64,000 bases of DNA from Pomphorhynchus laevis (taxonomy: Eukaryota > Acanthocephala > Palaeacanthocephala > Echinorhynchida > Pomphorhynchidae), in the NCBI GenBank assembly GCA_012934845.2, contig WNNJ02001015.1:20045-84044 (forward strand), in the 5' to 3' direction. A program made the translations under genes and the position numbers. Positions 11,851-23,040 of the stretch are shown one piece after another. Under the pieces are notes generated by a model. The model ran no database searches and was not told the DNA's origin. It worked only from the letters and a program-made list of their open reading frames with translations. Numbering within the stretch: the first letter of the stretch is position 1; each line of letters starts with the position of its first letter.

Positions 11851-12955
11851 TTATCGTGAGAGTCGTATGGTTCGAATAAGTTTTTGTCTGCATCGGACTT
11901 ATACAGAGAAGTATTCTATCTCGCTGATTTCGCACATTTGTTAATAATTGATTCGATGTCAGATGCATGTTCTTGTGACATTTCACAATCGTGGACATCA
12001 TATTGCGCCTTCGCACACACCTTTCCTTACATTTTCCGTCTCAAGTGCAGCGCGAGACTGCTTATCACTAGCCATATCAAGCGCGAGGAAGGGGTTCATT
12101 CTCCATGTGGGATTCTCCATTATGAAATTAGCTATCTCGTAATACGGTCGGTTCAACAGATCGATGCTAGATAATATAGCTTTTGAATTCCCTCTCATGA
12201 GTGATATTGATATTCGTTGAAAGAACCGTGTGGATGCGATGCTGTATGGTAGAGTTGATCGAATTGGCAGGGATCGGGCGATTCATCTGATGATTTTCTC
12301 CCCTTTCATATTCCAGCCATTGTAACACTCCAAGACTGTAGGTATGAAGTTATATCCCGCCTCAATCATTTTAGCACGGTACTTCCTCTCTTTGACCGAT
12401 GATGCGTACTGCGCAGCTGTGTGACCGGGTACATAAGCTGACTGGCGAAGAAAGGATTTCTGAAGTGGATCTGTCACCGCGAAATCTATAGCATCTAAAA
12501 GATCCACGCAGATCAGAATATCGGCTAGCCATTCTTGTTGATTTTAGACAAAGTTGCGAATCTCGCAACCCACATGCATTCCTGCTGATTGTGACGCCTG
12601 GAGAACGACGTCACGAATTCCATTATGACACATTTCTGGTAAACCATCGTAGTTGCAAGTTAGTGCATGAAAGCCCTCAGCATCTGCAGTTTGTAAACAT
12701 CAACTACAACGGTACTCACTTGTAGCAATTCACAGACCTAACCACATTCTTATAAGAATTGTAAATTCTTGGTCCGTATGAGCTAGGCCAAGACTTCGAT
12801 ATTGGGCGCATTGTAACCACGCGTTTGCATGTGGCTGGGATACCGCTATTAGTCTGACTCTTGTCCGATCATCTCCAGTGTCTAATAGATTTTTTCGCTC
12901 CTCTAAGTCGAGTTTGGACGATATTTGATGTTGTCTTGTGGATGAAACCTGTTGT

Positions 12956-13690
12956 AACGATAACTGATAAGCGATAACTGATAAACGATAACTGATAAAC
13001 GATAACTGATAAACGATAACTGATAAACGATAACTGATAAACGATAACTGATAAACGATAACTGATAAGCGATAACTGATAAATGATAAATGATAAACGA
13101 TAACTGATAAATGATAACTGATAAACAATAACTGATAAGCGATAACTGATAAGTGATAACTGATAAACGATAACTGATAAGCGATAACTGATAAACGATA
13201 ACTGATAGACGATAACTGATAGACGATAACTGATAGAAGATAACTGATAAACGATAATTGATAAGCGATAACTGATAAATGATAACTGATAAACAATAAC
13301 TGATAAACGATAACTGATAAACGATAACTGGTAAACGATAACTGATAAGATAATTGATAAACGATAACTGATAAACGATAACTGATAAACAATAACTAAT
13401 AAACGATAACTGATACTTGATAACTGGTAAACGATAACTGATAAATGAATACTGATAAGCGATAACTGATAAATGATAACTGATAAGCGATAATTGATAA
13501 ATGATAAACGACAACTGATAAATGATAATTGATAAATGATAACTGATAAACGATAACTGATAAACGACAACTGATAAATGATAACTGATAAACGATAACT
13601 GATAAATGATAAGTAATAAGATATAACTGATAACTGACTGATATTATTTAATGATAAATGACTAATAAGTAATAAATGATTAATAAAGAC
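12956..13690. repeat. 14-bp minisatellite array, right arm
   Basis: This has the same unit and drift as the array at 9350-11130, here about 0.74 kb and more regular. Three overlapping open frames of 200-233 codons on the minus strand are artefacts of the 42-bp super-period. The right edge degrades into ATTATTTAATGATAAATGACTAA-like sequence resembling the left edge. Confidence 0.95.
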
Positions 13691-15420
13691 TAATTAACGA
13701 GATTAAAATATAGTAACGAAACAAATAACTGACTGTTTGATATAAAAATTTGGCAAGTCAAAATTTGAAACTTTTATTAATTATAAATTGTGTATTATGG
13801 GAAATATTTTTTCGAAATAAATTTAATTAAATTGCAAATTAAATAAAATTTTTAAATAATTTAATTTAACTTACAATATTAAATGCATACAGAGTTATCC
13901 GCAATGAAACATTATTTTACGTAAGGAACTTTTCGCCATTCTGAATTTATTTCTTAATAACTCATTAATCTAATATTAATAGATAGTATAAATTTGAAAT
14001 TTTTAATGCAATCATCAACTTTTTAATCAATTAGGTTTAAGTCAGATCATTAAAATTAACTGTCCAAGTGTTAAGATCAATTTTTTAAACATGTAAGATT
14101 TTAACGTTATAGATTCCTTCACCTATTGCATAGGTGAAAAAAATATTCAAGTTTTTTGAGTATATACTTATTGATATTAAAAATGAAGTATAATATCAAT
14201 TAGTGCTATTAATATTACAGCAGTATAGTTGACTATCGTCATATGATCACTAGCCTAAACAGCTATAATTGACACGACAATAACAAAACACAGTTGACAA
14301 TAGGAACAATAAACTATTTCACAACCGTAGCGACAAGGTATTCTCCATTATTCGACAATGTTTGTAATTCGATTAAGTTTCTCGTTTAAATATTTCATCG
14401 TTTACCGAAAGTGCTTGGAAAAAATTTCTTTAAATGATAAATTGTATGATACCGCGATTTTATATTTTAATCCATTCAGCACACATAACGTTCACGGCTA
14501 TTCTTAATGGTAATCGTAAATATTATTTTTAAGGACCACAAAAACTTTGAAGACCTAGCCATTTGAAGATGAAAGATCAGAGGAGATTTTAATTAAAATG
14601 TTGGATATTTGACACTGTTTATTTGTATTCGATATGCGAATCTCGTTAAATTACTTTAATTTCAATAATTATATACTTCATAATTAGATGATGTTCTCTC
14701 TCTATTTTAAGATCTACAGGTGATCAAAAATATATTCCGCATTAAAGAAATATTAATTTAGCATGTCCTCGGATCGCATAGCGATACGGCATTATAGTAA
14801 TTACTAAAGAAGTAGTTGAGCTGGATCAAAAAAGGGGGAAAGTTTATTTGATATTTCGCTAACCTTTGTTAACTACTTCAGAAATTTTTCTACAGATGAT
14901 AACAGAGGTTAGCATCAAATAACTACTTCAGAAAATTACCTTATTTTATCTTCAGAAAATTGGTAGTTATTAATAAGTAAAGGAAACGGACATAACTGGG
15001 TATTGAAAACTCAGGTTTTGAATCACTTTAGTGATTGCTTGTTGGCTTGATTATCACTGTGATTATTACTTTGCAAATCTGTAGTAGAAAATCCCTAAGC
15101 ACTTTTAAAATCTAGTTCATACTGCTGAAGTTTTATAATCAGAAGCCGGTAAGGGATTTGATCGATGATGATAGACTGTGATAGTTTCCATTATCAAGTT
15201 ATACCCGTTTCCCACGTTTACTTATTCGTAAACCTTATTAAAAGTAAAAATTTCTGATTATAACTAACTGATTTACAATTTCAAGAAGATTCGCTAGGAT
15301 CAAAATGTTAGAACTTTTCTGGTTTTGCTATTTTTCAATTACATTACTGTATCAGCCCTATATTAATCATGGAAAATGTTTATTTTCTTAATCATTTTTG
15401 TTCATTGTTTCCACTGATCA
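13691..15420. other. Intron, AT-rich, no gene
   Basis: I see nothing coding. A motif ACTACTTCAGAAA recurs near 14870 and 14925 and around it are weak inverted matches (GCTAACCT / AGGTTAGC), possibly an old MITE. Confidence 0.4.
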
Positions 15421-15423
15421 GAA

Positions 15424-18400
15424 GGTCGAGTTGTGGAGGCAGTGCACGAACGAGACGTGAACAAGTATTACGGTCCTAAGCGGCCGGCCAGGCTTTATTT
15501 TCAGTTAGTCTTAAGAGTTCCTTGTCAAGATGGATAGTTTGATATCCACCTATACCGAGAACTGACACAGGGTCTCCGTCCAAAATGTCCTATCTAGAAC
15601 ACTTCACAAAAAGACGCCCTCTAGTCATCCTCAAAACGAAGCCTAGCAACCTCAGCTGACTTCCTTCAACGTGGAGGAGCGTCCACACCACGAAGGAACC
15701 TCATTTTGGTTCCTTCCTTTGGGTCAGTCATGACCCAAAGTTCATGTCGATATGTGAGGATAAGTAAGAAGACTAAGCGATAAATTGAACGTTTCGCTTA
15801 AAGGCTTAGCTATCTCTTTATTACAACTGATCTGCGTAAAGAACCTATTACTGCTTTAGCTGCACAAATCCGTCTGCTAATTTCTCTCTTATTCCTATAA
15901 TCACTCATTAACAACACGCTCAAGTACTAGAAATCTTACACAACGGTAAGACCTTATCACCAATAGCACAACTCGTACTTAGTTTTTACAGAGGCCACAG
16001 TTACACAGATAGTGCGGAACTCTGTACTCTTCAAGTATCTCCGACAGCCTATCTCTTGGTACATAGTCGAACGCGTTCTTCAAATCCACAAAACACATGT
16101 AGACCAGTTGAGGGCATTCCCAGGTACTTCCGAGAATAGTTGAAAGAGTGAAGAGCTTATCCGTAGTTTCTCAACCAGAGGAAAAGAAGCATTGCTCCTT
16201 CTGCGACTGTTCCTTGACAATCGGTCGTATCCTTAGCTCAAGGATCCTTGCAAATTGCTCACCGGTAGACTAAGGAGACTAATGCCCTCATAATTTGAGT
16301 ATTCTCTTCAATTCCCTTTCTTATAGATAGGAATTCCCGCTTTAGTTTACCAATTACTAGTAACCTTTCCTGACTTCAGTGCTACGTTAAAGAGTCTTGT
16401 TATCCACTTCATGCCTTCAACATTAAGAGACCCTACAACTCTAGTCCAGGTAGCACAGTAAAAGAGCCTTAAAAATCTCAGGTCGAATCTCATCAACCCG
16501 AGCAGATTTTTATTACGAATTTTGTGAATAATAGTAATTACCTCTATGAAGGTAATGGGATCTTCCATTAAGTTCGAAAATTCTTCTTCCATAAGAGAAG
16601 GCACGTCATCTGAATTAAGAATACCTCTAAAATACACTTTTCAAAGACTAAGTGTGCCTTCAATATTGGTTAGCAAATGACATGATTATCTAAAATAGTC
16701 TGAACATATTTCTGCTTTCCAACAGTAGGGCTTTGATCGTTTTCATGAACATCTTATAAGCTGACCGATAATCAAGTTCGAGACGGTCACCAAACTACAC
16801 CCAAGTCGGCTTTCTTTGACTCAGCAATTGCAAAAGATATAGCTCTTTTGGCATATCGATACTTGTCAACAGCATTCAGTAACCTATCAGATAAGGTTGT
16901 CTTACCAGCTATTTTATTCGAACTACGACAGCTCTTACTAATGATGTCCACCAAGCAGTTCGAGGATTGCCTCCACGACATGCCCATACAGTATTTAAAC
17001 TACAGATCCTCGAAGTCACTTTGTCAAGCGAAGTTGGGAACATCGACCATTCTTGTTCGATATTCTCCACCTCTTCCCCCCTCCAGTTGGGCAAAGTCAT
17101 GCCAGGATATAGTTAGTAAAACCTTCCCTTACAGAAGCATCTTCCAGACATTCCAAACGAACTCTAACACTACGTTTAGGTTTTTCAGGTCTGTTTGGTA
17201 GCATACTTTGCCAGTGAATCTTACTAACTACAAGGTCGGTTTATTTTGCAGCCCAACTCTTCATACGTGTGTCCAAAACGTATCGTCGCAAATCAGAAGA
17301 AACGATTACGAAATCAATCATTGACCGTTAACTAAGAGTATCCTAATGCCATTGCATCAGTGGATCTCTTTATGTTCGAACATGGTGTTGGCTATTAACA
17401 AATTGTTAAGAGAACAAAAATGCAAAAACTCAACACTACTCGCGTTCATATCGGGGTTCCGTTTCTACCTACACAGTCATTGCCGATGTAGGCATTGAAG
17501 TCGCCCAATGTTTTACTATTAGTAAATCAGTTTTACTATTAAATAAATCCTGGAAACCATCCACAAAAGCTGTCTATTCCAAGCTAGTGTTGGCTGTATA
17601 AACACACACAACAGTTAACCTCTTTCATCCGTTAACTACAAGTCCTAAGGACACCAACCTATAATTTACAGAGCAAAACTTCTCTGCAGCTAACAACAGA
17701 TGTTTTGTGAGTATCCTCACTCTCGCCTGTCGACGCTTTCTCGTAGCAACTCCCGAATAGTGTTAGGTTCATCCTTTATCCAAAAGTTGAGTACTGGAAC
17801 CAGAATAATGAAAACAGGTAACCCTGACTATTTCAAGATCGGAACGATTTATCTCCTTACTATATCTGATTTTTCCCTTCAGCTAAGCATCGTTTCACGT
17901 TCTTGTAGATAAACTAGTCCACTGTAGTAAATGTCGACGTTTGTTTTGCCTATTCCATGCAACTGCCTAAGCGCACGGCACCCGATAATCTCTCCGGTTA
18001 GTGATGATTTGTCCATCGTTTTGATTTCTATTCATTGAATTGTATCTCGTCGTTATTGTCATTGTAGTTGCTATTGTTCAGTTAGATGCTGTCACCCATA
18101 TCCTTTAGTAATCAAATACCATATCATGCAAGGAAACAAGCTTTTTTCAATTCTCTGCTGTTTCCCATATCTTCCGATAGTCTATCTTCGGTTGCGAGAA
18201 AGCAAGACCTCAATGACCCTCTTTCGATTTTTAAGATTAATCCACGATTGGGGTCATAAGAGGGATCCGAACTTGTCCTCCACGAACTAGCCCTAAGACT
18301 GATACAAGCCGATCAGTTATTTAGCCGCCTGAATATTCAGGCGTTGCCTATTCCGCATCACGATGAGATTAACTGGCAATAGGCGAAACCTGAATTGAAC

Positions 18401-18440
18401 GCATCACTCGACGACAGATCGGTTGAGCCTGAACCTTAGC
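15424..18440 (-). mobile_element. Decayed endonuclease/RT LINE (RTE-like)
   Basis: On the minus strand I can follow, in order, an exonuclease/endonuclease/phosphatase-type nuclease piece (NTMFEHK near 17390, VIVSSDLRRYVLDTR near 17280), ACRGGNPRTAWWTS (about 16960), the thumb-proximal segment WITRLFNVALKSG (about 16390), RT motif A region MCFVDLKNAFDYVPRDRL (about 16060), LTYRHELWVMT (about 15740) and the tail RALPPQLDLL near 15430. This matches in order and content a LINE protein common in fish and invertebrates. Many stops and frame changes show an old copy. It is GC-richer than the intron around it. The upstream portion 17950-18440 is probably 5' untranslated sequence; a piece of it recurs at 27285-27365. 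The clade is uncertain. Confidence 0.75.
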
Positions 18441-18838
18441 GGTACATGCATATTAATCGAATATATAATTATATAACACATTATTAATGTATATAAAGTG
18501 ATTAATATATTTTGGCTGTTAGTTTTGAGATAAACCAACTCAATACTACATCTTATTGTTACTCTTATCTACATATTAAACCGTTAATGATTAATTATTT
18601 ATTTTATAAATAAATATTTTACTAAAAAATGTTTATACTCAATATATTTCTGAGATAATTTATTTTTCAACGCTATTAATTTTTCATATTCTAAATATAT
18701 AATAATTTATATATTATCGGCTATGATTACTAATTAAATTAAAACTTTCAAATTATATAAAGTGATTGACATCGTTTGTCTGTTAGTTTTGAGATAAACC
18801 AATTAAAAACACTAATTAAAAGCGTTATTTCCATTAAG

Positions 18839-18923
18839 TCAATGAGCTTATGCATTCCTTTGACGCATTGCTATTCTCCAAGCGCAATACGGGATATGTC
18901 GGGAAGATGGACTGTACGATCAG
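18839..18923 (+). CDS. Liprin-beta: Liprin-beta linker exon
   Basis: CCATTAAG precedes and GTAATT follows an 85-nt open segment reading SMSLCIPLTHCYSPSAIRD… It starts at a codon boundary and ends with one base of a codon, exactly what the next exon (starting with two bases) needs; the joining codon becomes GAC. The segment has normal composition in AT-rich DNA. It has no domain of its own and would lie in the Ser-rich linker. Confidence 0.55.
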
Positions 18924-19788
18924 GTAATTTTTTTTATTAACTTATATAAAAAATTAACTTATTTAAAAATAGTCATTTTAAATTTGTAGATTATAACCTA
19001 AATAGTATTTTGAGAACATCACAATTCGAAATGACTGATATCATCTAATGTATTTTATTAATGACCTATTAGAATGTAATATATATTATATCCATGTGTT
19101 ATGTACGACTTATAACAAGTCGTATTTATAACATGACACAAAATGACCTTGGAACACAATATTTTACGTGATCTGGGTAATTATATATTTTCATGGCGAC
19201 TTTTGAATAAAAGTAAGAGGTATTTTTAAAAAGAAACCGACTTTAGAATTGTTTTTAAGATAAAATTCGGATTCGGATTAGATAAGATTCGGATTTTACA
19301 AAAAAGAATCTAAGGTGATTTTATAATTATGCGAATACTTCGTTAATAATTAAATCATCGTTATTATATCTATTACTGTGGACAGGTTCTTTTATGAAGG
19401 TAATTTTCAGAATATCTCAAAATTAATGTACTTTGTATTTAATCTTGACAAAACGAAGGTTTCAAATATTAGCATATATAGTCATATATAGTCATATAAT
19501 TGGTAGATATACTACATTAATGTGTGAAGACTGAACGATTTAAATATCCAAACATTGAAATATAAAGAATGTTAAGAACCAAAAATTAAATATCCCCAAA
19601 TTAAATTAGTTAAATTCTTTAATGATGGCGAATTGTCTATTGGTTTGAAATGCCGATCGAATTGCTTCGCCTTTAAAGTGCGTTTGTGCCGGAAAAGCGG
19701 CACATTCAAACGTTTTAAATTTTAATTGAATTTGTTTCGATGAACACAAAAAATAAATGAACTCTGTGAAACGTATGCTATATTTTAG

Positions 19789-19918
19789 ACATGTCAGGGT
19801 ATAACAGTGATGGACCCGCAAGTCGATCATCAAATCGAAGGCATTGCAAACCAAATATATTTCCTTTTGAGAAAAACAAAATTCAAGGCGTCAAAGGCAT
19901 TAAGGCTATATTTGGAAG
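19789..19918 (+). CDS. Liprin-beta: Liprin-beta exon with pre-SAM basic motif
   Basis: The exon is bounded by ATTTTAG and GTAAGA. It reads …MSGYNSDGPASRSSNRRHC… and then KNKIQGVKGIKAIFG. The last part matches the conserved [K/R]GI.K[I/L]FGK segment that precedes SAM1 in vertebrate and insect liprin-betas. It starts with two codon bases and ends with two, which fits a direct junction to the exon at 34975 that begins with one. An open frame on the other strand is a shadow. Confidence 0.75.
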
Positions 19919-20000
19919 GTAAGATCTAGCAAGTGTTTCATTTGATATAAGCGTTTTTTATTACTTCAATGAAAAATCTTTTAGTTTTACTAAAATTATA

Positions 20001-21035
20001 AATAATATTGTTTAAGGCTTCAAGACACTGTATATTAATCAGTTAGATAAAACTAATAAATATATCATGAATCAGGTAAGATATTTGGTAAATCAAGCCT
20101 AAGCACAGTAACATGATGTTATAATTTTAAAAGTAGAAACTAAACAACCAGGCAATTAAGAACCACATCATTACAGATGATGTAGAATTATGGCTACAAA
20201 TTATTGTTCTTAATTGCGTCGGATAAAACGTTAAATACAACGTCGAAAAAAAACGTATGCGGTAAAACGTATTTTTAAAAAATAAACCACGATATTTTAG
20301 GGGATTGCGCCATTCTAAATTAATTTGCTAGATTTAGCAGTAAACCGGAACTGTATATGAAATAATTCAGAAGGTGCTTTAGAGTGTTGTATACTTCAAT
20401 AGGAGTTCATTTAGTAAAACAAATGAACGCTTGCTATTTGTAATTGTGTTGTAAAAATAAAAATTTTACAATTGCGGATATCATGTACGTGCACGGCTAG
20501 GGCTATCCAAGCGCGATCTGTGCTCAGCCACGTCAGAACGATTTGATTAGCCTTGTAAAATTAATTTGCAGAACTCTACAATATCTAGTATTTGATAGAT
20601 TACCTTTGGTGCAGCAAATGACATCTTATATCCGTTGCAGTGCTTAACGGAAATGACAGTCTAATTTAAATGTAAATTAAAATAATCTAACTTTATTTAC
20701 ATACACATCTAAGGTCTTATCGGTTTGTCATTTCCAAGCTTTATGTAAAATCTTTATCACATTTTATACTATGTTAGAGATCGCATCTTCTTTAAAAATA
20801 TTAGGTTAGAGGAACTTATTTTAGTATTAGAAAAATAACTTTTATATTTAACAAAAAAGTAATGACGTCATAACCTAGTCGGTTATAACTTCTCACAAAA
20901 AGTCGTTATAAGGTATATATTTTACATTTTTGAAGACTTCAAAGTTGTATGATTCAAGTACGCTAATTATTTATACAACATTTATTTATTATTAAATCAA
21001 TAATTATTGATGAATGAATAACTAATTATTTATTA
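20001..21035 (+). repeat. 1-kb interspersed repeat, copy 1
   Basis: This sequence from AATAATATTGTTTAAGGCTT to about 21035 recurs in the same orientation at 49875-50880 with only scattered differences. It contains a GC-richer core (TGTACGTGCACGGCTAGGGC, about 20480-20505) and no open frame of note. Ends are AT-rich and I could not define terminal inverted repeats or target duplications. A third, diverged partial copy of the middle follows copy 2 at 50881-51000. It may be a non-autonomous transposon. Confidence 0.85.
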
Positions 21036-21805
21036 TTTGACAATTATTAACAATTATTGGAAAATAAAAAAAGGAAAGTCAATTTTTGATCCGAAAGAAT
21101 TTGATAAAACCTTATTTGTATGAATTTAACATAAATCATAAGTATATTTATATAGTTAGTATTTCCAAGGTTTTAAAGTCTATAATAATAGTTATAATGT
21201 CTTCGAACATATTTAACTCTTTTCAATCGCCTTTACACTGTTAAGCCCTATTTGATGCACTTTAAACCCATTTAATTATCTTTGTGCAAAGATAATTTAA
21301 TAACATTATCTTTAATTGAGCTGGCAGTGTATTTTTTTGATTCAGTTCGTCTTCGTTTCTTCCCGCATTTGGTTGCAAAAACAAATAAAATGTATTTAGT
21401 TGCGCTCTCTCACTTAAACTAGTTCAACCTAAACGCTTTTAACTATGATATTAGTTCTGATCCATATTTCAGAGATGACAGTATACCATAGTTTGACGAT
21501 TGCAAGTCAATATAACATATTTGACAATATTCCGATCAAAATCTTTATTTATTAAGTTATCTGATCAACAATTTGTTGATTAGCTGTTTGTGTATTTGGC
21601 TTAACCGCATTACTGCGTCGTTATTTTGTGTTTCTATCATTTCAACTTAGAAATGTCCCGTCTAAGCTGAATGTCGTACTCATCAAATATGCTGACTCTA
21701 ATTATATGACCTATCCCGATAAATTTAGTTACGAATTTTTACATAAACACTTTCCTTGATCATTTATGAAATTTATTGTTGATTATGATAAACATGCACT
21801 GTGAA
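21036..21805. other. Intron, AT-rich, no gene
   Basis: I see no exon-like island or repeat with clear borders here. Confidence 0.4.
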
Positions 21806-21982
21806 TGATCAAAATTGAAATGGCAAGACATTTCAATTTATTGAATGTCTTGCCAGAAATTTCAGAAAATTTATTGAATTTTCGATTCCAGTTTGGAATC
21901 ATCATCAGAAATTGTAATTAGCTAGAAAATTCAATAAATTTTCTGACTCATGCGGGGCGTCTTGCCATTTCAATTTTGATCA
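21806..21982 (-). repeat. Palindromic element with hammerhead-like core
   Basis: A nested palindrome: 21806-21829 pairs perfectly with 21959-21982 (24 bp), and 21862-21883 pairs perfectly with 21925-21946 (22 bp). On the minus strand the inner loop reads CTGATGA (21908-21902), one T, stem GATTCC…GGAATC with a 5-nt loop, then GAAA (21883-21880). That is a hammerhead core with one extra base before stem II; the inner 22-bp helix would be stem III, while stem I is weak. Similar modules occur at 27623, 27872 and 31739. Confidence 0.75.
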
Positions 21983-22339
21983 TTTAACATTGACCCCGAG
22001 CACCTTCCGTTTCCATGCACTGTGAAGGGTAATATTATGTTTATAACTTTTCCTATATATTGTTTTCCGGAAACTCATGGTCATCCATTAGGACATCTAA
22101 AGTTTTCGGCCTCTGTTCTATTTTTTTTTCGTTATGAAAACCCCTTTTTTAAATTTTTTCTTTAAATAAAAGATGTTACAATCTGCTTTAGAACGTTATT
22201 TGTTGAATATTCTTCTAATATGTTGTACTTAAAACTATTCTCTTTATCGATTTATTTGAGTTTCTCCCTTACTGAACCTGCTCTAAATGCCTACCCTAAA
22301 TCAGGGGTTTTTATTTAAAAAAATAAAAAAGTTTTAATT

Positions 22340-22390
22340 TCAGTTGCAAAACAGTTTTTACTGTTTTGCGACAAAACAGTAAAAGTGTAA
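22340..22390. repeat. Short hairpin repeat
   Basis: GCAAAACAGT pairs with ACTGTTTTGC across a TTT loop, and ACAAAACAGTAAAAG follows as a further copy of one arm. There is no coding context. Confidence 0.4.
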
Positions 22391-22618
22391 CTAAATACAG
22401 TACAAAAAGCAAATACCCTTTATTGTAATCTGACTGCTGATCAATTAGGCCTTATCGACTAGTATGTCCAATACTTTTGGTTAACACGAAATTGCTGACT
22501 AATCAAAAAGCTGTTGTAGATGATGATAGACCTTTTTGATTGCAAATAAAGTTTAGCAATTTGATTAAAATTGTAGAAATGCACCGCTAGCTGACTACCA
22601 CTTAATAACACTTCCAAA

Positions 22619-22654
22619 TTTAAAGCCAGAGTTTAAATAAACTCTGGCTTTAAA
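22619..22654. repeat. Perfect 17-bp palindrome
   Basis: TTTAAAGCCAGAGTTTA is followed after two bases by its exact reverse complement. The near-absent loop suggests a cruciform-forming or fold-back element tip. Confidence 0.7.
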
Positions 22655-23040
22655 ATATTCTATATTTTAATTCTATCGCTTTTATCTTGATTATTTTTAA
22701 CATCTAATACGTGCCATTTATGACAATAAAAATGAGAATTAACATAATCTGCAAAAATGAAAATGAGATTAAGATTAAATGTCATAGCACTTAAAACATA
22801 GCTCAAAACATGTAGTCTTTAAATAGAAAAGCAATATCTTGCTGTTTGTAGAATATATCAGAAAAATGTGTTAAATAAACGAATATTAGCATATGTTTCC
22901 GATGAAACAAAAGGGTAAGTAGGAAACACGCACATTTTATCTTGTTTATTCACAAAATTTCTGTAAAATTGTTTATTGCTGATTATCAGATTAAAATTTA
23001 TAGTTTGTAGTTATATAAATTAAAAATACGAATTTAATTA

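Larger units (their letters stand above)
11131..12955 (-). mobile_element. Relic of an RLE-type LINE inside the minisatellite
   Basis: The minus strand from about 12955 to 12190 encodes the C-terminal end of a LINE polyprotein with a restriction-like endonuclease. A segment with SQPHANAWLQ and IRMWLGL (12730-12840) is followed by a Cys/His-containing stretch and then ADILI…DFAVTDPLQ (about 12530-12460), the PD-(D/E)XK-like nuclease signature. VLECYNGWN and a final FFQRISISLMRGN (about 12240-12190) complete the tail. The enzyme would nick the insertion target. The reading is interrupted by several stops and frame changes, so the copy is dead; the RT domain proper is missing. GC content is well above the flanks. 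It sits exactly between two arms of the same minisatellite. Confidence 0.7.

Noticed and set aside
12869-13570. Long minus-strand open frames with repeating YQLSFISYRLSV-type protein
   Set aside because: They are the 42-bp super-period of the 14-bp minisatellite; overlapping frames are all open for the same reason, so no repeat protein is claimed.
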